Position numbers and translations under genes: made by a program
Notes under the pieces: generated by a model
Seen by the model: only the letters and a program-made list of their open reading frames with translations
Told to the model about the DNA's origin: nothing
Databases searched by the model: none
Shown here: one piece after another, positions 6,350 through 13,699 of the stretch
Numbering within the stretch: the stretch's first letter is position 1
How the letters are laid out: every line of letters begins with the position of its first letter
Assembly: GCF_017744155.1 (NCBI RefSeq)
Contig: NZ_JAGHQT010000023.1
Location: 1 to 57,582, forward strand
Direction of reading: 5' to 3'
From: Endozoicomonas sp. G2_1
GTDB lineage: Bacteria; Pseudomonadota; Gammaproteobacteria; Enterobacterales; Alteromonadaceae
Length of the DNA: 57,582 nt

Positions 6350-9154
6350 TTAACTAAATAAAAGTGTATTTAGTTCCACTAACTGATAATAATAATAACT
6401 TGATTGATAATGAGTTTCGTGTTTTTCATAGACCAGGCGAGCAGTGTTAAACGAGCTTTTCGCTTGTTCAATTAAGCCATTACTGTGGTATATCTTTGCT
6501 AGGAAGAAATGGTTTTGCATATACACAGGCGACAGGGCTTTTTCACGTTGGCTAACCGTGATTAACGACTCAGCTCTTTGAGCTAAAAAGCTGGCATATT
6601 CACTATCGCCTAAATTAAACAAGATCAACGCGCAATTGATTAACACACTATAGTCTGTATCGCTGTTTGACATATCGCTTGCTGCTAACTTTTGTTCCAT
6701 GAGCGATTTAGTCAATTGCTTGATGTTGTTTTGCTCCTTGTAGTAACTAACATATAAATCAATGAGTGCGAGCTCATAGTCGTCAAAAAACTCGCTGTTA
6801 GCCTTACTAATATCCTTGGTGACATCGATAAAAGTATTGATATGCTGCGCAATAAAGCGGTCGCTGCGCTCGAAGCCGGTGAACTCCATGTAACGGATGA
6901 TAGCGACATAAAGCGAGTCTAAGCCAGCGACACTTAACCTCGACCTAATATCCTTTTGTTTGTATAAACGCAGCATATCGCTAAGGGTTTGTTGTGCTAA
7001 TGGCTGATTGCCGGCATAGATATAACTATCAACCAGCAAGTAAGCGTTAATAAAATAGTTATCGTCAAAATAGCCATTGTGACCGAATGGGGCTTTATGA
7101 CGGTTTGCACCATTTATTGCGGAAATGGCACCGGGCAAATCATGAAATCGAGTGACAGAATACAAACCTCGGTAAAGCGTCTGATTAATATTATCACCTT
7201 GCGGCCAAAGGCGATTAGCCTCAGCAATGGCGTAATTCAATGTGTCTCGCCCTTGTTCAAACAATCCTATTTCATACATTAGCCGACCATGTAGACCGCT
7301 CAACAGCAAACTTAGGTCGGCATCTTCAAAACGAATATTGCGGGTATCATTGACCAGGTCAAGCGCCTTTCTAAACATTGGCCGCAAATGACGCTGGTAA
7401 TAATCATCAGGATAGCCCGTGCTTGGGCTGACATTGTCACCAACATAGTGATAATAAAGCTCGTTTGCCAAATGATAATCTAACAACGCCGCATAGTAGC
7501 CGGTTAATTGGTGCGTTTCTTTAATGTCAGACAAAAAGTCGATGACAGATGTATCAACCAACTGCCTAACATTGACGCTTAACAGCTCTAAAAACGCTTT
7601 TGCGCCCTGTCGAGATAAAAACCACTGCTGAGTAATATCGTTACGGTATTGTTCGGCGAGCTTATCAGCCAAAGCGGTATCACCGTCCAATGCAATGGCT
7701 TTGATCAAAAGCGCATCATCTAAGATATCACCGAGCTGATTTTTTTGTATAAACGAAAAGGTCTCACGCGCTAAACGATAATGTCTGTCCTTAAACGCTT
7801 GCCGGCCTATGTAATTCAGCGCTTGATAACGAACATCATCAGAGGCTTTATCACTGGCTTTCACTTCACTAAATGCTTGTTCTATTGCCTGACGATGACC
7901 AAGGTTGTGGCTTTGGTAGATGTTGACCAAATCGCGCTCTAAAACCATATCAGCGCTTTGGTTTTGATACCAAAGCACAAGATAACTAAAGGCAAAAACA
8001 AAGAAACAACTTAAGACCGCGCCCATGGTTGCCATTGATGCGTGGATAGGATGCACGAAAGCATACTTGAACCAACGATAACATCGGCTTGGTGCCACGC
8101 TAGCAACATCAAACTCAAGAAACTTATTGAGATCATCAGCTAATGATAAAACGTCTGAATAACGGTTTTCAGGGGCTTTGTTGGTAGCTTTAAACAATAT
8201 TTTATCTAACTCTGGCAACCACATTTTGTAAGGATTTTTACCTAGCGTATGCGTCAAGTGTTTGCTAGCAGGCTTGTTTTGAATATCAAAAGGCGGGGTT
8301 ATACCCGTTAATAACGCATACAGTAACGTCCCCAAAGCGTAAACATCATGCTTAGGACTCGGCTTTGTCGTTAGCTCTGGCGGGAAATAATCAGATTGAA
8401 AAAATTCAGCGTATTTTTTTCTAATATCACTGACTGAATCATCATTTTTAAGCTGTCTTGAAAAGCCAAAATCTAAAATTTTTGGCTCGCTAAGCGAGTT
8501 GATTAACACATTTTGTGGCTTGATATCGTTGTGAATAATGCCTTGCTGATAGCTAAAGCTTAACGCCTGGCAAATTTTAACCACGGCTTCGATGCGAGAT
8601 TTAATCGAGAGAAACGGGCTATCAAAATAACTGACAATATCGCGGCCGTCGATATACTCCATGACATAGAACGGCAGTTTATACCCGTCAAAGTCAAACA
8701 CACCGGCATCGAGTATGTGCGCAATATATTGATGCTTTGACAGCTTAGCCATAATGTTGGCCTCACGGTCGAGCAGATCATAATTATAAATATCCGCTAA
8801 ATGTGGTTTTATTACCTTTATCGCAACCGCCTGGTGCTCAAGACGGTTATCATCCCTAACGGCATAAAAAACATACCCCATCGCGCCCTGGTCGATTAGA
8901 TATTGTATTCGGTATTGACCAATAACAATGCCGGTAAGCGTTTCGTGGTTAAAGTCGCCTTGTCTAATCGCGCCAAGCTCCTGACTAAACAAATCGCTCA
9001 GAGTGTTGCTATCTTCTTGTACTGCGAGCAAGCCTTTTACACTTTCGATAAGCTCAGCGTCGTCACATAAACGATAAAGTTGCTGCTCCCTTATTCTAGG
9101 GGGCAAATCAACAATAATGTTATAGAGTTCAAACGCATCGGTAAACTCGCTCAT
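6350..9154 (-). CDS. Transmembrane Ser/Thr protein kinase (PknT-like)
   Basis: A 934-aa Hanks-type kinase. Kinase residues are present in order: glycine loop IDQGAMGYVF (about 87-96), K113 in VAIKVI, catalytic HND with D210 followed by K212 and N215, DFG at 228-230, FPPE as the APE equivalent (257-260), D270 and R331. One membrane helix follows at about 374-396, and a roughly 535-residue helical, TPR-like region is predicted to be extracytoplasmic. The start overlaps the sigma-factor stop (9151-9154). In Vibrio parahaemolyticus the kinase PknT phosphorylates the ECF factor EcfP to activate it, and the same gene pairing and architecture are seen here. The sensed signal is unknown. Confidence 0.9.
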   Translation of the reverse strand: MSEFTDAFELYNIIVDLPPRIREQQLYRLCDDAELIESVKGLLAVQEDSNTLSDLFSQELGAIRQGDFNHETLTGIVIGQYRIQYLIDQGAMGYVFYAVRDDNRLEHQAVAIKVIKPHLADIYNYDLLDREANIMAKLSKHQYIAHILDAGVFDFDGYKLPFYVMEYIDGRDIVSYFDSPFLSIKSRIEAVVKICQALSFSYQQGIIHNDIKPQNVLINSLSEPKILDFGFSRQLKNDDSVSDIRKKYAEFFQSDYFPPELTTKPSPKHDVYALGTLLYALLTGITPPFDIQNKPASKHLTHTLGKNPYKMWLPELDKILFKATNKAPENRYSDVLSLADDLNKFLEFDVASVAPSRCYRWFKYAFVHPIHASMATMGAVLSCFFVFAFSYLVLWYQNQSADMVLERDLVNIYQSHNLGHRQAIEQAFSEVKASDKASDDVRYQALNYIGRQAFKDRHYRLARETFSFIQKNQLGDILDDALLIKAIALDGDTALADKLAEQYRNDITQQWFLSRQGAKAFLELLSVNVRQLVDTSVIDFLSDIKETHQLTGYYAALLDYHLANELYYHYVGDNVSPSTGYPDDYYQRHLRPMFRKALDLVNDTRNIRFEDADLSLLLSGLHGRLMYEIGLFEQGRDTLNYAIAEANRLWPQGDNINQTLYRGLYSVTRFHDLPGAISAINGANRHKAPFGHNGYFDDNYFINAYLLVDSYIYAGNQPLAQQTLSDMLRLYKQKDIRSRLSVAGLDSLYVAIIRYMEFTGFERSDRFIAQHINTFIDVTKDISKANSEFFDDYELALIDLYVSYYKEQNNIKQLTKSLMEQKLAASDMSNSDTDYSVLINCALILFNLGDSEYASFLAQRAESLITVSQREKALSPVYMQNHFFLAKIYHSNGLIEQAKSSFNTARLVYEKHETHYQSSYYYYQLVELNTLLFS

Positions 9155-9762
9155 GCCGCTAATACCTTGCGAAATTCAGCTTTTAACCAAGCCTCTGAAA
9201 ATTCAATATACCGCCTTGCTGTGCGCTCACTGACACCTAAAACCTCGGCTGTGTCGGACAAAGATAGCCCCATGACCTGGTGAAAGTTAAGGGCTAATGC
9301 TTGTGGTCGGTGAAGCCGCTCAAGCTGATCATACAAAGACATTAATGTTAATATTTTTTCAGACTCATGATGCTCGTTCACCATGCTTTGATTGGCTTCA
9401 CTCTCGTTAAACCTTACCCTATTGCCGAGTCCATGACGCGTCGATGTTAGGCGCTTAATGTGCTCAGCGATAACTGAATAAATTATACGCCTAAGCAAAC
9501 TGACAAAATCATTTGGCCCGTCAATATGGATACTGGATTGCCTTTTGATTAACCTGATCGCAACTTCCTGTGCGATATCGTCAGGGGAAAATAGCTTGAT
9601 AGGGGTATTAACCACTTTATTACGACTAAACTCTTGCTCGGCAAAGCGCTTAACAACAGGTACAGATAAGCTAACAATGCGATCACGCGCACTAGTTTGG
9701 TTATTATTCCAGCCCTCAAAATACGCACTCAGGGCTTTGATTTGCTCTACTATGCTCGCCAA
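9151..9762 (-). CDS. ECF-type sigma factor, kinase-associated
   Basis: A 203-aa sigma-70-family factor of the short ECF type, close to the TIGR02999-like group. Region 2 begins at about residue 25 and includes SPDDIAQEVAIRLIKR (59-74), the core-binding region 2.2. Region 4 has a clear HTH (LSLSDTAEVLGVSERTARRYI at about 168-188). Kinase-activated ECF factors lack part of the acidic DAED motif in region 2.2 and gain it by phosphorylation. Here the aligned residues are S59-P60-D61-D62, so S59 is a candidate target, although two acids remain. The gene overlaps both neighbours: 13 bp with the phosphatase and 4 bp with the kinase. No anti-sigma gene is present. Confidence 0.88.
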   Translation of the reverse strand: MASIVEQIKALSAYFEGWNNNQTSARDRIVSLSVPVVKRFAEQEFSRNKVVNTPIKLFSPDDIAQEVAIRLIKRQSSIHIDGPNDFVSLLRRIIYSVIAEHIKRLTSTRHGLGNRVRFNESEANQSMVNEHHESEKILTLMSLYDQLERLHRPQALALNFHQVMGLSLSDTAEVLGVSERTARRYIEFSEAWLKAEFRKVLAA

Positions 9763-10442
9763 TTTAACAGCTCACTTAATGATAAAATAGTTAGTTTGTC
9801 GGTTACTCGAACGGTATCAATCCAGGCTTGATTAGCTTTAACGACGATTTGGTCACAGTTAGCATGACCATGGACAACCATATCAATATTTTTCACGCTT
9901 TTAGTTTCGTCCTGGCTTCGATTAAATTTGTCGAGCGACCATAAACAGTCACTTTCGCAATCATCTAAAAAGTTTTTATTATGGATATCTTCCCAATCAT
10001 CGGGAGATTGAGCGTGTATCAAGCCGATGTTATAGCCTTGAATACTTATCTCGATAGCCAGCGGCATTCGATAATGAACCAGTGCGGCAAGCTTGGTTAA
10101 GCCGTCAGGGTACGTTACATCATCAATCCATTGACCGCCCATTTTATAAAAAAGTTGCTTATCAAATCCTTGGTTTACGCATTGCTTAAAATAAGCTTCG
10201 TGATTACCGATCACCGAAAAGAACCAGGGTTTTAATAGCAAATTGAGACAGTCTAGCGATCGAGGGCCGCGATTAATCAAATCACCTAGCGCAAACAATC
10301 TATCGATTTTGTGGTTGAATTTTAAACGCTCTAACTGAGCTAGAAGCAAGTCATAATGACCGTGAATATCACCAACAACGTAATCATTTCCTAATGTATT
10401 TTCTTCAAAACGTTGATGAAAAAGGGAATTTCCTTGAAGCAA
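9750..10442 (-). CDS. PPP-family Ser/Thr protein phosphatase
   Basis: A 230-aa phosphatase of the lambda/PrpA size class. The metal-site motifs are GDIHG (24-28), GDLINRG (53-59, Asn where most have Asp in GDxxDRG), GNHE (79-82), a His in GLIHAQ (143) and HGH (191-193). It should hydrolyse phospho-Ser/Thr using two metal ions in the cytoplasm. Because it is translated as a unit with the sigma factor and kinase (13-bp overlap), its probable substrate is the phosphorylated sigma factor or the kinase, which would give a resettable switch. That is inference. The D-to-N change is outside the primary metal ligands. Confidence 0.9.
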   Translation of the reverse strand: MLQGNSLFHQRFEENTLGNDYVVGDIHGHYDLLLAQLERLKFNHKIDRLFALGDLINRGPRSLDCLNLLLKPWFFSVIGNHEAYFKQCVNQGFDKQLFYKMGGQWIDDVTYPDGLTKLAALVHYRMPLAIEISIQGYNIGLIHAQSPDDWEDIHNKNFLDDCESDCLWSLDKFNRSQDETKSVKNIDMVVHGHANCDQIVVKANQAWIDTVRVTDKLTILSLSELLNWRA

Positions 10443-10446
10443 GATA

Positions 10447-10512
10447 GTAACTCAAAAATATTATTGAGTTACATAATAATTTATCCACGCAAGGGCGGCA
10501 ATAATTTGCCGC
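10447..10512. repeat. Two hairpins between peptide and phosphatase genes
   Basis: GTAACTCAA (10447-10455) pairs with TTGAGTTAC (10464-10472). GCGGCAA (10495-10501) pairs with TTGCCGC (10506-10512), ending one base after the peptide gene's stop codon. Neither is followed by a T-run on the - strand, so they may reduce rather than end transcription, or protect the short peptide mRNA. TTATCCACG at 10481-10489 resembles a DnaA box but is single. Confidence 0.5.
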
Positions 10513-10513
10513 T

Positions 10514-10708
10514 TTAGATGCGAATTTTTCCTTTTTTACCACCGACGCGAATCTTGCCTTTTTTACCCGCTGACAGATTCATGTGAAAATCATCTGCTTG
10601 CTGGCTAATTCTAATTTTACCTTTTTTACCGACGCGCTCTGCGGCCATTTCTTGCTCTGCGTTTACATCTGATACACTGAAAAACAACGCCATAACTGCA
10701 CTTAACAT
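10514..10708 (-). CDS. Secreted cationic peptide with GKKGKIR repeats
   Basis: A 64-aa protein starting at ATG 10706-10708 with AAGG seven bases upstream. Residues 1-17 form a hydrophobic segment ending VNA, consistent with signal-peptide cleavage before EQEM. The mature peptide of about 47 residues contains three GKKGKIR units (GKKGKIRIS, GKKGKIRV, GKKGKIRI-end), so it is strongly basic. No known family. It lies first in the operon with the phosphatase, ECF factor and transmembrane kinase, separated by hairpins. EcfP/PknT in Vibrio parahaemolyticus acts in resistance to the cationic peptide polymyxin, so a basic secreted peptide beside such a pair could be a ligand, a decoy or an effector. 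This is untested inference. Confidence 0.7.
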   Translation of the reverse strand: MLSAVMALFFSVSDVNAEQEMAAERVGKKGKIRISQQADDFHMNLSAGKKGKIRVGGKKGKIRI

Positions 10709-10801
10709 ACTATTACCTTTAGTTGTGTCAAAAAAACATTCAACACACCAAAAGCAATATTTATGCCTAGTTATTCAATATTAGAGGTATTTTACAGAGT
10801 A

Positions 10802-11149
10802 TCACTCAAGTTCAAAACCATGATCTATCGCTTGTTGTTTTATACAGTCAGCAAACATTTCAGGCACATAAGCGCCTTGATAACCAGTTAAAGACTCTAA
10901 ACTGCCTCTTTCCCATGAACCAGGGCGCCTAGTGCCATCTGCTAAAGAAATGGCAATTTCTTTTAATAGCTCATTGACGCCTTTACCAAAATCGTTTTTA
11001 TCTCTGCGCGCAATTTCATTAACTCGTTCCTGGTAAGCCTCTTGGCTAATTTCTGCATAATTTTCACGGGCCAAACCTACAACGAGCACTTCTAACCAGG
11101 CAAAAGTTTGAGCGTCTAAATCAAATGTTACTCTTTTAGTATTTTCCAC
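10802..11149 (-). CDS. Hypothetical phage protein
   Basis: A 115-aa protein, GTG start at 11149 with AGGA six bases upstream inside the TTGGAATACAGGAA leader. The N-terminus alternates strand-like and helical segments (RVTFDLDAQTFAWLEVLVVGL). A charged helix EERVNEI/ARRDKND-like region follows, and the middle has RRPGSWERGS. No domain recognised. It is the last gene of a - strand group of four small genes sharing the same leader. Confidence 0.6.
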   Translation of the reverse strand: MENTKRVTFDLDAQTFAWLEVLVVGLARENYAEISQEAYQERVNEIARRDKNDFGKGVNELLKEIAISLADGTRRPGSWERGSLESLTGYQGAYVPEMFADCIKQQAIDHGFELE

Positions 11150-11168
11150 GATTATTCCTGTATTCCAA

Positions 11169-11534
11169 CTAAATTCGATTGGCTGAAATAGCCATACAAA
11201 GCTCGTTTAAGTTAGCAAAATCTTGAATGCAAATTTTGCCAACTTGAGGCATTACATCATCAACAAATTTTGCAGCCATATCCGTTAAGCCTTGAAGTTC
11301 AACAAGCTTCTCAATATCAGATAACAACCGCATATCTTCTTGAGGCAATTCGTCGTATAAAAAACCCATTTCTTCATCGTATGAAAACCATTGACCGCTT
11401 TCTTTATCTCTCACCATGTAACTATTCAAGCTTTCGCTAAAATGAGTTACAGGTAATCGGTAATTATCAGTATCGACAACAGCTATTGTGTCCATAGGCA
11501 TATTGTCCATTATCTGTTTAGCATTTCTACTCAT
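11169..11534 (-). CDS. Hypothetical phage protein
   Basis: A 121-aa protein. The frame extends to 11600, but the ATG at 11534 follows the conserved leader TTGGATTACAGGGA and is preferred. It contains a beta-rich N-terminal half (DTIAVVDTDNYRLPVTHFSES, QWFSYDEEMGF) and helices towards the end. No recognised family. It lies between the DUF6283-like gene and the 115-aa gene. Confidence 0.55.
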   Translation of the reverse strand: MSRNAKQIMDNMPMDTIAVVDTDNYRLPVTHFSESLNSYMVRDKESGQWFSYDEEMGFLYDELPQEDMRLLSDIEKLVELQGLTDMAAKFVDDVMPQVGKICIQDFANLNELCMAISANRI

Positions 11535-11559
11535 GGCATTTAGTCCCTGTAATCCAATA

Positions 11560-11844
11560 TTAAAATTCGTGATGTTCGATGCACTCTTTTTGAGTGTCAA
11601 ACACTAACTCTTTGCCGGTTAATTCAAGTTCAATATTCAATCGACCAGCAAGCCTAACAAAGTCATTTTTATCGCCATTAATAAGCATGTGACCAGCACA
11701 TTGCAAATGCTGCTTTTTATGGCAAACAAATGATTGTTGTTCTAATATCTCAGTCATACGTTCAGAACCTAACCAGCCTTTCAAAGTGTCTTTTCTAAAA
11801 GGACATTGAGCGCAAGGCTTTTTAACGTTTGGTAAAGAGGTCAT
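11560..11844 (-). CDS. DUF6283-like Cys-rich protein
   Basis: A 94-aa protein starting at ATG 11844, which follows TTGGAATGCAGGGAG. It begins with KKPCAQCPFRKD and GWLGSERM, the pattern of the small phage family DUF6283. Later it has FVCHKKQHLQCAGH, giving a four-Cys/His set that probably binds zinc. The role of the family is unknown. Confidence 0.65.
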   Translation of the reverse strand: MTSLPNVKKPCAQCPFRKDTLKGWLGSERMTEILEQQSFVCHKKQHLQCAGHMLINGDKNDFVRLAGRLNIELELTGKELVFDTQKECIEHHEF

Positions 11845-11870
11845 TCCGCTTGCTCCCTGCATTCCAATAT

Positions 11871-12029
11871 CTAAATTGTTTCTTCAGTATGACCACACTC
11901 TAAGCATTCTTTTTCAAAAATGATGTCATCGTTATGTGGAAATCCACCGCCGTTATTAGCGCTGCCTATTTCTTCTATATTATGAGGTGTGTCTTTTTGG
12001 CACTTCTCGCAATAATCTGTCGTTTTCAT
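11871..12029 (-). CDS. Small zinc-ribbon-like protein
   Basis: A 52-aa protein with ATG at 12027-12029 and stop at 11871-11873. Two Cys pairs, CEKC (7-10) and CLEC (42-45), are positioned as a zinc ribbon, separated by an Asn/Gly-rich loop. Its start follows TTGGATTACAGGGA. Function unknown; short zinc-ribbon proteins are common in phage accessory regions. Confidence 0.6.
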   Translation of the reverse strand: MKTTDYCEKCQKDTPHNIEEIGSANNGGGFPHNDDIIFEKECLECGHTEETI

Positions 12030-12051
12030 AAAAAATTCCCTGTAATCCAAC

Positions 12052-12390
12052 TTAACTAACTAAAACGCGCACTCGCGCTAATGCTTCATCAACAACTCGC
12101 TTTGGCGCTTTCTCGATGAACTCAATACCTCGATACTCAAAATCGATAGTTTTCACTTGTTGGCAAAGCACAACGCCTTGTGTTTGAGTGCCGCTATCAA
12201 GCTTCACTTCAAAACCATGACCTCGAACAGTTGAGGTAATTGGCGCAACCAAAGCAAGCTGAATTTGATTGTTAAAAGGCTCTGGTGATAACACTAACGC
12301 GGGGCGTTTATGTGCTTGTTCGTGACCAGCAGACGGGTCAAAATCAGTGAAAACAATGTCACCACGCTTCGGGATATACTTCTTAACCAT
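12052..12390 (-). CDS. mazF: MazF/PemK-type toxin
   Basis: A 112-aa MazF/PemK-fold endoribonuclease. It shows RGDIVFTDFDPSAGHEQAHKRPALVLSPEPFN (N-terminal half, with the RGD and RPALVL motifs), then VAPITSTVRGHGFEV and GVVLCQQVKTID, all typical of the family. It would cleave mRNA when freed from its antitoxin. It overlaps the antitoxin gene by 8 bp. In a phage-plasmid it probably stabilises the element or blocks competing phages. Confidence 0.93.
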   Translation of the reverse strand: MVKKYIPKRGDIVFTDFDPSAGHEQAHKRPALVLSPEPFNNQIQLALVAPITSTVRGHGFEVKLDSGTQTQGVVLCQQVKTIDFEYRGIEFIEKAPKRVVDEALARVRVLVS

Positions 12391-12649
12391 TAACTTTTTC
12401 TCTACCTACTGGCGCGTCATTCAACCACGCTTTATCTTCATCATTTAAGGTTACGCTTTCAGGCGATGACTGAGCGAGCAATTGATCAAGCGTATACTCT
12501 GGCTTTTCAATGATTGGTTCAATCACAAGGCGACCAGATTCAACTTTTGCATCAACCTTGTGGTTAACGTCAAGCTCTAGCTCTTTTAACAATACAGCGG
12601 GGATAATCGCCCCCTTAGAATTACCAAATTTTCTAATTGTAGTTTCCAT
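12383..12649 (-). CDS. mazE: MazE-type antitoxin (AbrB fold)
   Basis: An 88-aa antitoxin with the MazE swapped-hairpin DNA-binding N-terminus (TTIRKFGNSKGAIIPAVLL) and an acidic, flexible C-terminal tail that should wrap the toxin. AAGGTGG lies seven bases before the ATG. The inverted repeat at 12665-12721 upstream is the likely autoregulatory operator. Confidence 0.92.
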   Translation of the reverse strand: METTIRKFGNSKGAIIPAVLLKELELDVNHKVDAKVESGRLVIEPIIEKPEYTLDQLLAQSSPESVTLNDEDKAWLNDAPVGREKVNG

Positions 12650-12664
12650 AACAGAACCACCTTT

Positions 12665-12721
12665 GTAATAACATAGTAATAACTATAACACACCTATTCG
12701 AAGTTGCAACAATGTTATTAC
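12665..12721. promoter_or_regulatory. mazEF operator candidate
   Basis: GTAATAACAT (12665-12674) and ATGTTATTAC (12712-12721) are perfect reverse complements 37 bp apart, with a further GTAATAACT in between. They lie 16 bp upstream of mazE, as expected for sites bound by MazE-MazF complexes. Confidence 0.6.
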
Positions 12722-12734
12722 ATTTATTTTCTAT

Positions 12735-13445
12735 TTAATGCCCAGTTACTTTAATACCCGAATAAACTTTGTTTAACGCTGCTTCGAGCGTTTCTAAATT
12801 TCCATTAAATTTATCGGTTACAATTTGCTTAGAACTATAGCCAAAAGCCTTTTTAACGCTGTTATGGTCTACCGAACTAGCTAACTTTATAACTAATGAA
12901 TCTTCAAATGTTTTAGCAGTAGCCCAATCTAATCCAGCTTTGTTTAATAGCGTTTTAACTTTGTTTCTTAGATTTGTAGGCTGGTAACGAATACCACTGT
13001 TTACCTCTCGCTTATTCATTGAATAAGCGTTAAGTTTGTCGTTCAGCAATAGAGGGGCTTGATCGCTTAATCCTCTATATGTGTTTAGATTATGGCGATA
13101 CTTATTTGGCAAATCTTGATTTACATACCACTCCAAATAGCCCTCTAATACTTCAATGTAACTTTCAGGTGATTCAATTACGCGCTCTTTGTCGTTGCGA
13201 CTGTAAGCCGCTGGTAAAACCCACCTTCGGTAGGGGATGCCCTTTTCATTGATCACATCATGCCATTTCAAAAAATTATGCTCTAATAGCGTCAAAGTCA
13301 GACTAGTCAGTTGAGAAACTAAGTAGCTATCCTTTACTTTTGATGCTCCATAACAGCTATTTTTATAGATAGCCGCTATATCATTATCTTTAAATACCTG
13401 AATCAACATTGTGTTGCATTTCTTTTGTGTGAAGATATGCAACAT
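12735..13445 (-). CDS. Integrase-like orphan of unknown activity
   Basis: A 236-aa protein (an internal ATG at residue 13 is an alternative start). The C-terminal half (LRNKVKTLLNKAGLDWATAKTFEDSL, then FGYSSKQIV) resembles the helices of a tyrosine-recombinase catalytic domain. The R, H-x-x-R, H and Tyr set cannot be placed, so it may be a degenerate or non-catalytic relative. The N-terminal half has GIPYRRWVLPAAYSRNDKERVIES. The neighbours are mazEF and the resolvase, that is, stability functions. I would treat it as unknown. Confidence 0.45.
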   Translation of the reverse strand: MLHIFTQKKCNTMLIQVFKDNDIAAIYKNSCYGASKVKDSYLVSQLTSLTLTLLEHNFLKWHDVINEKGIPYRRWVLPAAYSRNDKERVIESPESYIEVLEGYLEWYVNQDLPNKYRHNLNTYRGLSDQAPLLLNDKLNAYSMNKREVNSGIRYQPTNLRNKVKTLLNKAGLDWATAKTFEDSLVIKLASSVDHNSVKKAFGYSSKQIVTDKFNGNLETLEAALNKVYSGIKVTGH

Positions 13446-13507
13446 AGAATATCTGATAAATTTACATAATCAAGCTACAGGGCTGTATATGGTGACGATA
13501 TTGGAAT

Positions 13508-13565
13508 CGTTGGAAGAGTTGTACTAAGTCCAACGGCATTTAACAATATTTCGTGACATGTCACG
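13508..13565. promoter_or_regulatory. Inverted repeat and CGTGACATGTCACG palindrome
   Basis: CGTTGGA (13508-13514) pairs with TCCAACG (13529-13535). CGTGACATGTCACG at 13552-13565 is a perfect 14-bp palindrome. Two close relatives occur at 51356-51369 and 51387-51399 upstream of the lysis genes, so it is probably the binding site of a regulator shared by both regions. Confidence 0.55.
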
Positions 13566-13632
13566 CAATAAAGTTAATGGTGTTATTAAGGTATACCCAA
13601 ATAACACCAAGCAAAACAATATTCATATTGAC

Positions 13633-13684
13633 TTATGACACCACTTAAATGACACTACCTTTTATGACACCACTTAAATGACAC
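13633..13684. repeat. Direct repeats upstream of resolvase (res candidate)
   Basis: TTATGACACCACTTAAATGA plus CAC is repeated exactly at 13633-13655 and 13662-13684, 29 bp apart. Each copy itself has two ATGACAC units 15 bp apart, giving four in a row. The array ends 15 bp before the resolvase ATG, so it fits resolvase binding sites used for recombination and autorepression. Confidence 0.65.
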
Positions 13685-13699
13685 CAACAAGGTCAAAAA

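Larger units (their letters stand above)
11154..12050 (-). repeat. Four copies of a TTGGAWTRCAGGRA leader
   Basis: On the - strand the sequence TTGGA(A/T)T(A/G)CAGG(G/A)A precedes each of four successive small genes. The copies end at about 11168, 11556, 11866 and 12050 and read TTGGAATACAGGAA, TTGGATTACAGGGA, TTGGAATGCAGGGA and TTGGATTACAGGGA. The AGGGA/AGGA part is the ribosome site. The flanks TTGGA and TRCA are conserved beyond what a ribosome site needs. Confidence 0.7.

Noticed and set aside
10481-10489. DnaA box TTATCCACG
   Set aside because: A single near-match with no partner boxes, so not evidence of an origin.
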